Positions 55,700-64,000 of a stretch of 64,000 nt of DNA are shown here, piece by piece. A program made the translations under genes and the position numbers. Positions within the stretch are counted from its first letter, which is position 1. Each line of letters starts with the position of its first letter. Origin of the DNA: Immersiella caudata (taxonomy: Eukaryota; Ascomycota; Sordariomycetes; Sordariales; Lasiosphaeriaceae). Under the pieces are notes generated by a model. The model was not told the DNA's origin. It worked only from the letters and a program-made list of their open reading frames with translations, and made no database searches. The DNA lies in the NCBI GenBank assembly GCA_030512335.1, contig JAULSU010000003.1:4712001-4776000 (forward strand), written 5' to 3'.

Positions 55700-58600
55700 C
55701 AATTCCCGTCCTTTCTTGTTTTGCATCTGTCAGGTAGAGCGTTGCCCCTTGCCGCACCTTACAACAGCCCCCAGGAGAGGGGCCTTTCTTTGGCAAAGGA
55801 TCAGGGGCTGTCTCGTAGAGCTGAGAAGCCACTCTGCACGAATGTTGGAAGGTCAGTAGCGTTTTTGTTTTCTTGCAAACGGTGGGGCACTCTAGCTTAA
55901 TAACTCAGAGTGTAGCCTCAGTCCTCCATTCTCTCGGACCATCCTCTGAGGTGAGGTAAACACACTGGAAGGTAACTATGCAAAAAGACGCCCGGGCTGG
56001 TTTTCGAACCCAGCTCCTTGTCCTTGTAAACACACACTCCCCCAACTTGGCCAGACAGCCCCTTGTGGATCACCAGACACTAAGCCGTTCCCCTCGCCGG
56101 TGTCCGCTGGGGCCTGTTTGGGAGACGAAGAAAAAAAAGAAAAGCGAAGTTGTTTTTTTCTACACTGCACCTTTTCCCATATCCAACCTCACACCCGTAC
56201 AGGGAAGGGTGTAGAACATCATTAATGTATGCTCAGCTACTTCGCTGAAAACGAGGTCAGGTAATTTAGATGATGAGGTAGAGGGAGGCAGCGTGTGGCT
56301 GGGGGCCTGAGGCACGTATCCGTGTGGGGCTGCTGCTCTGGACTGGGTTTGCCGTATTTTCATCTGCGGGTTGCCGGTTTGCTTCCTTTGTTTGTGTTAA
56401 GGGTTCAGGGTTCAAAATGGACATAGGATCTTGGGGCTCATGGTTTCAGTGACACGCAGGCTGGATTTACTAGAACAGGTATGTTGAACTATTTAACGGG
56501 ACTGTGTACTAATCAGCCTATTCTATGGTATTTAGGGTTTTCAAGAGGACTTAAGACTTTAAAGTAGGTACTAGGTAAGGTGCTTGATGGCATGGCTGAT
56601 GGAGAGGCGTGAGTTACCGTAGGCTAACACTTTCGTCCAATGACGCACGCAGCACTTCCTTTCCCTCTCAGCATTAAATACTAAATTTTATACGCTGGAA
56701 AGAAAACATATGAGCATCGTATCTCCAGTTCCTATACCCCAGCCTATCTAAGCAGTTTTGGCTCTCATGATAACGGAGCTGATTTTCGCTTCTGGGAAGT
56801 TAGGTATTAAGTGACTTAGGTTATGCTGCCGCAAGCCGCCTTTGTTCCTCTCGAATTTCCACATCTATCTTGCAGCGTTGCACAGTTCGTATTGGAACGG
56901 ATCTAGCCGTATTTTAAAAGGAGAATGTCTAGGTATAAACACCGTACGATACGTCTTATCTGCACCATATCCCTGCGCATAAACCCTAACCAAAAACCCC
57001 TCAGCCCCAAATCCCAAGCTCGCTTCTAAACTAGGTAACAAGAGGTATTTACTAGCCCAGATGCCTCTCTAGCTAGTCCGGACAGCTTCCTTTACTTCAA
57101 AAGAGGCCTTAGGGCTTCGTGGTAATGGTGGTGGTAAGGTTTGTCGAGGGCAATGGTAATTTATGTGCACGTAGGGTGCAAACAGACAAAAGCAATGATG
57201 CTAATAGACATTCTCTTTACAAGTCTTTATCATTGTACTCGCTTTGGGGACCTTTCTAGCCAGCAACAACAATCCACCGACTCCGCTGGGTAGCACTTAA
57301 TTTCATGGAGATGCAGAAACCTGATGTACGCACTTTTGACCAACCCAGAGCACGCACGAGTCTTCTCATGGGTTTCCGTGTGTCTCAACAGCGGTATCTG
57401 AAGATCACTATGGCCTTGCACAGCTCGGACTCCCCAAGTCGAACTGGGCAAAGAGCCTGAGAGTCAACCCAACTCCTACCGCAAGCATTCATGGCACAAA
57501 ATAGACACATGGGGATGCACTACGTTGCATCTCGAGAGAACCCCGCGCAAGAAGGACCGAACGCCGCCATAGTCACAATGGTAGGACGAGAGATGGTGAC
57601 GACCAGCATCGGACCGATGTGTGCCAAATGCCAGGCTCAACGTGAAGCTCCTCGCCCAGATTGCTATCGCCAAATGTCCTCCTGTTAAACCACTCACCGC
57701 CTTGCGCCACTTTTGGGTTTCTCGCCGCTGTGGCAGATACCAAACGGACGGCTTTGGGACCTCGTCCCGCGGAGTCAAGCGGCCATAGGATGTACGATCT
57801 CAACACGTTTTGATCAGGAGTTGAAACCTATCGCTCGCCCTTCGGTCATATGACTGCCAACTCTGTCCGGGTGCCGTCCTAGATGATCTATTGAGGGGTG
57901 CCGACGACAAGGAGCGCGTTGTATAACTTGTCTTACGAGGCTTTCCAATGAGTAGGATGTTGCTGTTGCAGTATGGTAACGCCCATGGAGACTTTCCAGG
58001 TTCCCGAAACCTGGAGGGGGAGAAGGCCAGGTGTGGGAACTCCTGGCACATTTCCACCAGGGGCGAATACCCACCCTCAGTTGGACGTCGGAATCATCTT
58101 TACCCAATCGACCGCGGCAGCGTGTATGTGCTGAACAGAGGCTCGAGAACTCGAAGAAAAACAGGCTACCTCATAGAAGATACAATGTCGGGACGAGAGT
58201 TGTTGGCTTCAGCATGGACGGGCAATTGTGAGATTCGGGAATGCAGCAGCCTAGGTGGATTGAGTGAGCTCGACGCTCTGGCACCAGACGCCATTCATCG
58301 CGGGCACCTGACTGTCGCTTGACGCCTCGATGGTCCTTGGTTCGGTGCTCTAGGACCCAAGTAGGGAGGATTGCGACGTTGCAAAGGGTCGGTGGGGATG
58401 ATGGAGTTGGTACCGTAGCAGCGGACATCGGTGGTTTTGTGGGGGATTCGCATGGCGGGTTATTTTGACCCTCGAGCTGCGGGGCGGTTTGTTGGCTTCC
58501 AGCTAGGGCATCGTGAGGGGCGACATTGCCCTGAGTTGGGGAAGGGAATGGGGCACTCACTTCTTCCAGCGCGTAGATGTGCACAGTCTCGCGTCCAGAT

Positions 58601-59265
58601 CCCGTCGTCGACAGCCTGAGGTTTGTGGTCCCAGTTCAGTTTCCGTCAGCGGCTTGAGGTGCTAAACCGAAACCTGCAAAGGGGCTTGCAGCTTTAGCGG
58701 GGCTTACCGAACCAATGGACATCACCAGCGACCGATCAGGCTAATTACGCGAGACGGTTTTGATGCGATGCCAGCTCGAGTGCCCCACTTCCAGCTTTTT
58801 CCATGGCAACCAAGTCAGGATCCTCCCTGAGCCTCTTCCCGCAAGCCACCAGCCAGCAACCAGTTGGACGCCGACCTGGCCCGTACGTTCGTTGACAATT
58901 GCATCCCACTTTCGTTTCTGCCATTCACGCTTCTTTCGTACTCGTTCGCTTTGTCGCTTTCTGGTTTCCCACCGCCAGAAGCCGGAGAGCGCTTTTCGCT
59001 CCAGACGGTCGCTGCCACGGTCGCCGTCGATACGAGACATTCTGGCCTCGGCGCATTCCACCTCGTATTCAGCTAACCGACGACCGCCGTCTTCGACGAC
59101 AACGCATCGAACAATAACAACCACCGATCGATCGAATATCTGCTTCCTCACGCCCTTCTGCTCTCTTCGCCGGGCCCAGTCGTCGTCGCGGGTTTGATCC
59201 GAAATAATATTGCCATCTCCGGCTGAACCTTGGTAAACGATTGCCTAGGTCTCCCTTCCTCTACC
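55700..59265. other. 3.6-kb region, gene-poor, partly AT-rich
   Basis: It contains a decayed tRNA-like segment at about 55988-56066 (minus strand), an AT-richer stretch at roughly 56.4-57.2 kb with taggta-type motifs, and the chs7 promoter and leader (58.7-59.27 kb). Short frames on both strands show no recognisable family. A spliced minus-strand gene at 57.5-58.7 kb cannot be excluded but is not supported. Confidence 0.5.
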
Positions 59266-60342
59266 ATGACGTTCGGCGACTTCACCGATATATGCCGTAT
59301 GGCGCCGCTGCCATTATGCGCGTCGATAGGCCCGATAAATTCGATCGCGCAAGGCGTCGCGGGGATCGACCCCGACTGCTACGCCCGTAACATCGAACTC
59401 GCAAACACCATCATCTTCCAGGGCGCTGCTGCCGCCATGCACATCGTCGCCCTCGTCATGACCGTTACCATGATTCTGCACGTCCGGGGGAAGTTCACAG
59501 CTGTTGGTATGTAATATCTGAGTGGGATGAGACCCCCCTGTAAGGCTAGTGGGGGACTTCACTGACGCGTTTCACGAACAGGCCGCAAAGAAGTCACAGC
59601 CTTTTTCTACCTCTACATGCTCCTCACCTTCCTGTCTCTTTGCATGGACGCAGGGGTCGTGCCACCACGCTCGGAACCATACCCGTACTTCGCGGCCATA
59701 CAAAACGGCATGTCCTCGGCGCTGGTCACCTGCCTCCTAATCAACGGCTTCGTGGGCTTCCAGCTGTACGAAGACGGCACTCCCCTTTCTCTCTGGATGA
59801 TGCGGTTGTGCTCTGCTGCTGCCTTCATCATCTCGTTCCTCGTCTCTCTCGCGACCTTCAAGTCGTGGGCTGGCTTGGGCCCAACCAACACCGTGGGGCT
59901 GTTTGTGGTGCTTTACTTGCTGAACGCTGTCCAGCTGTTCGTGTACGTCTCGCTGCAGATTCTTCTCGTCACTCGCACACTCCAGGACCGATGGCCCCTC
60001 GGTGATATTGCGTTCGGCTGCGTTTTCTTCATCATCGGTCAGATCATCCTTTACGCCTTTAGCACGCCCATCTGCAACGCTGTCAGCCACTACATGGACG
60101 GGCTCTTCTTCGCCACAACGTGCAACCTCCTCGCCGTCATGATGGTCTACAAGTACTGGGACTCGATCACTAAGGAAGACCTGGAGTTCTCGGTCGGCCA
60201 GCGCATGAACAACTGGGAGGTCAAGGAACTACTCCCTGAAGAGGATCGTCGAACCACCGTGTACAATGACGACCCTTACGGCCAGTCCAGCGCCTACGAT
60301 CACTCTTTCTCGCCAAGCCCAAATCGTGGCTCTCGATACTAG
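59266..60342 (+). CDS. chs7: Chitin synthase export chaperone Chs7
   Basis: Exons 59266-59506 and 59582-60342 join to 333 residues. The intron has GTATGT, a CTGAC branch and ACAG. The start has a CTACCATGA context. The N-terminus Phe-Gly-Asp-Phe-Thr-Asp-Ile-Cys, Leu-Pro-Leu-Cys and Cys-Tyr-Ala-Arg-Asn-Ile-Glu-Leu-Ala-Asn-Thr-Ile-Ile-Phe-Gln-Gly-Ala is the signature of the Chs7 family. Seven membrane helices follow, with Asp-Ala-Gly-Val-Val-Pro-Pro, Pro-Tyr-Phe-Ala-Ala-Ile-Gln-Asn-Gly and Gly-Phe-Gln-Leu-Tyr-Glu-Asp-Gly-Thr, then a cytosolic tail of about 50 residues. In yeast, Chs7 is an ER membrane chaperone needed for Chs3 to leave the ER and work at the cell surface; the same role is expected here. 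Length and motifs are complete, so it is probably functional. Confidence 0.95.
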
Positions 60343-62217
60343 TAGTAATTTCTAGACGAGGCAACAGCGCCAGAGCATGGTTCGAGGGTTTAGCATGGTC
60401 GGAAGGGAAAAATCTGGGTTGGCTACAGCGCTGTTGGCGGGTTGGCGCATGTTGACGGAATGCACGAGATGACCATGTCTTCATTCATCAGCATCAGCGT
60501 ATTGGCTTTTTCTTTCCCGGCGTTACAGTGGGGGTACAGCGAGACGGAAGCGGATTCTTCACCCTGTCGATATTCTGCCTGTGGCTGAGGATGGACACAT
60601 GATGAGAGACACGGTTGAGCGACCTGGGATGGCTCAATTCTTTTTGGTAATACTGGTTTTTGGGGTATTTTAGAGACATAGCCATGCGCAGCCACTAGTA
60701 ATTATCTTAACTTGACGTTCAAAGCTCTGTCTCGTTGCTTCGATGTGATTTGTGCTGTTGGCTTCCTGTGGATCCGAGATCTTAGGACTTCGGTCGCTTA
60801 CGGGCTGGTGGCCTACTAACGCGGAGGCAACCTGTTCTCTTCTTCAGGCCCTAGAGTGATATTTCAGCTTGTTTATGACAACGGTATTCTGTTTTCGACG
60901 CAAGCTTGAGCTGGTTGAGACTTGCTGTTCCATCTTGGTCTTCAAGGTGCTTAGGGGCTAAACCCCGGCTTGCTGCCGCTATCCGCAGGGCCCCTGCGCC
61001 GCGCTTGACACCCTTCCCAGCGGCCCAGACCCGTCGGTTCCAGCTGTTCTTTCCTGCGCGTCACCGTCGCGCTGGGAGCAAAAAGTGGTTCCTCTCGCCG
61101 AAGCTCCACGTCACTTGACAATTTCCAATTCGCGAACGACCTTGCTACCTTCTCACCAACTCCAACTGTATATTGCGCGTCGCGACCTGCCCGTGCTGAC
61201 TTTGCAGCCTTCGACGGACCCCGCGACTGCGGCTTTCTGTATCGTTCCGGATTTCGAGTGTCTGTTCTGTCCTTGGGGAAGCCCGTTGACTTCTCCAGTT
61301 CTGTCCCGTGGCTGAGGTGAGTGATCATTATCGCAGCCCCTTGAGCTATCCCTGAGACTGCTATTTGGCGACCTTATCTCCAATGCGCACGTTGTCACAG
61401 TGCCCAATTTTCCTGCCATCAGTTCTGCCTCATTTACCACAACGCGAGCTGGTCGTTCCTCTTCCCTCGGTCATTTCGTTTCCACTACCGTCGCCTTATT
61501 CAACAGTCGAGCGACACAGCTTTGCTTGCAGTCGGAGTCCCGTCTCGCGCCTTGGCTCATCTTCCAAATTGCCCGACCTGTCGCACTGCGCTTCCTTGGC
61601 GCTCACCTCATTCTTGCAGCGCTTTCGTCTGGCTGCTCAGTTTCATCTCCACCATCTCATCCTTCGCCATCGGACGAATCTGTCAACAATTTCGATTCCA
61701 GCCATTTTGCTAACGGGCCTGACAGATGCTTTGGGATTACGGGAGAGCCAGGTCGCAGTGAGACTGAGGGCCGAAGTGCGCGGCTTATCGCGGCTACATC
61801 TTTACGGCCTGTTTTCCCTCAGGATTCCCCCGATCAGCTGGACTAAGTCCGACGAGCGCCTCTGAAAGAAGGTTTAACTCTTTGCCCATGCAGAGTCTGA
61901 CCATCGACTCGAGTGGAGCCCTTGGACTTATCAACGCCATTCATTCACTATCGGCCTTCGACTTCTCTGAACCTCCACATTTGTTACGGCAGACAAAAGC
62001 CTGGCTGCTTTTGCGCTGCACGGTAGCTCTCTTCTCAGAAGAAGCCTCTACGGTTCTGCGCCAAAATATCACAGTTTTCTTTTTATCGCCAAAACCTTGA
62101 CACGCCTCATTTTCAAGTGTAGGCCTGCCATCAACCGGACCGCAAGTCTCCCTTCACCTCCATCTCACCTCACAATTCACGAGTACCGTTGTTGGCTTGC
62201 CTGCGACAGTGACGAAG
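60343..62217. other. intergenic, no gene seen
   Basis: This is the chs7 3' region, then the leader and promoter of the DUF3716 gene. Short plus-strand frames from about 60.9 to 62.1 kb have no recognisable domain and may be untranslated leader. Confidence 0.5.
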
Positions 62218-64000
62218 ATGTCAGCCGATGGTGGCGCCAACTGCACCCAGGAGGACGGCAAGTCGGTGGCAAGTCAGGCTCTATGGGACGAAATCGAGGC
62301 CAAATACTGGGAGTCCATCAGCATTTACAGAGAAGACGAGGACAAGGTGAAAGATGCTCCGTATCACGATCGGTCCACATCCCTGAGTCTCCAGCAGCTG
62401 AAAGTAGCTGAAAAGCGATCGAAGTTGATGAAAGAGGCGGATTCCTTGCGCAGGAGACTTGAGGCCATTAGTGTTGAGCTCGAACATAAGGATAAGGAGA
62501 TTTCTCACATCGAAGGTCTGCGCCAGGATTTGGGTCGAAACTACAGGGCCGAGCAGGCATCGCGTGCTGAGGTCCGCGCCCAGGAAGATGCGAGGAGACG
62601 CGAGTGGTTCGCAGAGGCTCGTCTGAAGGCCATCAAGAATGCACCGAAGCCCCAGGACGCAGAGACTCCGCCTCCAAAGGAGGTTGTTGCCCCCGCGCTA
62701 CAGCCAAAAGAGCCAGAGATGATCGCCCCGGGCCAGGACCAACACATGGTGGATGCACCAAACTATCATCAGCCCACGGCAGAGGCGCCGAGCCAGGATG
62801 ATGAATCCGTGGCCGAGCCGCCAAGCCGGCACCAGCCCGTCCTGCCCACACCAAGTCACGATCAGCCTATGGTGGACGCCCCGGCTCCGATGCCCGCGGC
62901 CACCATGGCTATGGACCCGACGACTGTGGTATCGACGGCCGCGGCTCCGACAACACCGGCTCCGACACCACCGGCCCCAAAGGCTGCGGCCCCGATGACT
63001 CCAGCTCCGGTCCCTGCAGTTCCAATGGCTGTGGTCCCAGTGGCTCAACCTGAAGCCCCGATCGCGACAGTTCTAACAGCTATGGTCACAGTAGCTCAAC
63101 CTGCGGCTCCGACCCCTACAGTTCCGACTGCTGTGGTCCCGGTCGCCCAAGCTGCGGCTCTGCTCCCTGCAGTTCCAACTGTTGTGGTCCCAGTGGCACC
63201 TGCTGCGGCTCCGACGCTTGCGATCCCGATGCCTGTGCCCCCAATGCCAGCGGCTCCGATGGACACCGAGTCTAATAACGTCCAACCGGCTAGCGAAACC
63301 GCAGAACCCGAGGCGCCCACGAATGACGAAACTCAGCCTTCTCCCTCCGCTTTGAGTTCTGAGCTTTCCACTCCCTTGTCTGAACCTCCGCTCCAGCTTG
63401 ACGCCGAGCTTGAGGCGGAGGTTTTCCACCGTCGACAAGGCCATGGTGTTTCAAGTGGCGAATCTGCCCCCGCTGAAAACATGCAGACATGGATTGACGT
63501 AATAGAGGGCTCGGGAGAGCCGGTAGATCGCCTGAGACGCATTGAACTCGACAATCACTTTGCCCACGAAGTAGTCAGGATGCCCATCCGCCGCCCGATC
63601 CGGCTCCGTGTGGGAAAATCCCTTACCGACGACATCAAGGATGCGATCTATCAACCAACCGACGCCAAGGGTGCTCGTTGGCTAGCCTGTGAGATCCAAG
63701 CGACTGGCGAAGAGCAGACCGAGCCGTGTCAAAAGTGTACGAGGGGAACCGGCCCTTTTCAAGAGTGCGTATCCCTCGGAACGACGGATCTCCCGAGATG
63801 TGGCAACTGTGAGTGGAACAAACAGAGTTGCAGCCTCCATCACAAAACCTCGGACGACACATCAGACAGGCCTACGCCCCAGAGCACAAGCTTCACGGCT
63901 GTCAACACGCCCAAACAGACAGCCGAACCGGGCGATGCGATCTCCGTCAATGTCGAGCTTGGTGATGCAGGGGAGCATTCACTTTCGGAGTCGGTGGCCC
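62218..64000 (+). CDS. DUF3716-domain protein with coiled coil and 17-residue repeats (runs off edge)
   Basis: The frame from the ATG at 62218 is open for 594 codons to the window edge. The first 30 residues are acidic and polar. A coiled coil of Lys/Glu/Arg/Leu follows at about 50-145 (Leu-Lys-Val-Ala-Glu-Lys-Arg, Leu-Arg-Arg-Arg-Leu-Glu-Ala). Residues 150-365 are a Pro/Ala/Val-rich linker with five 17-residue repeats. Near residue 504 starts a cysteine domain: Cys504-X2-Cys507, Gly-Pro-Phe-X2-Cys517, Cys528-X2-Cys531, Cys538. This order (Cys pair, Gly-Pro-Phe, Cys, then Cys pair and Cys) is what I know as the fungal DUF3716 domain, perhaps zinc-binding and of unknown function. The coiled coil and Pro-rich part suggest a scaffold or regulatory role, which is only inferred. 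The true C-terminus is outside the window. Confidence 0.82.
   Translation, partial: MSADGGANCTQEDGKSVASQALWDEIEAKYWESISIYREDEDKVKDAPYHDRSTSLSLQQLKVAEKRSKLMKEADSLRRRLEAISVELEHKDKEISHIEGLRQDLGRNYRAEQASRAEVRAQEDARRREWFAEARLKAIKNAPKPQDAETPPPKEVVAPALQPKEPEMIAPGQDQHMVDAPNYHQPTAEAPSQDDESVAEPPSRHQPVLPTPSHDQPMVDAPAPMPAATMAMDPTTVVSTAAAPTTPAPTPPAPKAAAPMTPAPVPAVPMAVVPVAQPEAPIATVLTAMVTVAQPAAPTPTVPTAVVPVAQAAALLPAVPTVVVPVAPAAAPTLAIPMPVPPMPAAPMDTESNNVQPASETAEPEAPTNDETQPSPSALSSELSTPLSEPPLQLDAELEAEVFHRRQGHGVSSGESAPAENMQTWIDVIEGSGEPVDRLRRIELDNHFAHEVVRMPIRRPIRLRVGKSLTDDIKDAIYQPTDAKGARWLACEIQATGEEQTEPCQKCTRGTGPFQECVSLGTTDLPRCGNCEWNKQSCSLHHKTSDDTSDRPTPQSTSFTAVNTPKQTAEPGDAISVNVELGDAGEHSLSESVA
63001..63255 (+). repeat. 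Five 51-bp tandem repeats encoding 17 residues
   Basis: Units begin at 63001, 63052, 63103, 63154 and 63205. The consensus is Ala-Ala-Pro-X-Pro-X-Val-Pro-X-Ala-Val-Val-Pro-Val-Ala-Gln-Pro; the fifth unit is the most diverged. Codon-level similarity shows they arose by tandem duplication of DNA. Confidence 0.85.

Noticed and set aside
55988..56066. Minus-strand tRNA gene
   Set aside because: A and B boxes are present, but the acceptor strands do not pair and the anticodon stem is poor, so it is not listed as a gene.
57476..58710. Possible spliced minus-strand gene
   Set aside because: Plausible donor and acceptor sites exist (for example a GTAAGC near 58707 and a CTCAG near 58620), but no combination gave a recognisable protein in a consistent phase.
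1..64000. CRISPR array, plasmid origin or prokaryotic operon
   Set aside because: All evidence points to a fungal nuclear genome; the tandem repeats found lack spacer structure.

Overview
The window is nuclear DNA of a filamentous ascomycete (Pezizomycotina, most likely Sordariomycetes). The evidence is GC-rich coding sequence with short GT-AG introns, intron-bearing tRNA genes, and fungus-specific families: a Chs7 chitin synthase chaperone, a DUF3716-type cysteine domain, a CYP65-like P450, a large arrestin-like adaptor, a PHO80/CLG1-type cyclin and a Pot2/Fot1-type transposon. This is an inference from protein families; no species can be named.

Layout. 0-8.8 kb: the 5' end of a SurE-type acid phosphatase (minus strand, cut by the window edge), a tRNA-Gln-like gene, a secreted kelch protein, a SAM methyltransferase, an intact 1,862-bp Pot2-like DNA transposon, a thioredoxin with a CPPC active site and a small protein with a distinctive C-terminus. 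9-18 kb: a low-complexity basic/serine-rich protein, a three-exon C2H2-type protein, an F-box family pseudogene with two frameshifts and one nonsense codon, and a frame-disrupted membrane-protein locus. 18-25 kb: an NTF2/SnoaL-like protein (minus strand, two exons) and a two-exon cytochrome P450. 24.5-32.6 kb: about 8 kb with no supportable protein gene, ending at a cyclin. 35-41 kb: another 6 kb without a gene, then a 1,047-residue coiled-coil protein.

45-48 kb: a J-domain protein flanked by two near-identical tRNA-Ser(AGA) genes in opposite orientation. 48.6-51.9 kb: an arrestin-like adaptor with a PPxY motif (minus strand). 52-59 kb is gene-poor and holds a tRNA-Lys-like gene. 59-64 kb: chs7 and the 5' part of a DUF3716 protein that runs off the right edge.

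The genes look like ordinary dispersed housekeeping and accessory genes. I see no operon, biosynthetic cluster or multi-gene defence system. The best second-look items are the intact transposon, the decayed F-box gene, the inverted tRNA-Ser pair around the J-protein, heptad-phased repeats in the coiled-coil protein, the long gene-free tracts, and protein segments that exist only as spliced or edge-truncated frames (SurE start, P450 exon 1, coiled-coil last exon, DUF3716 protein).
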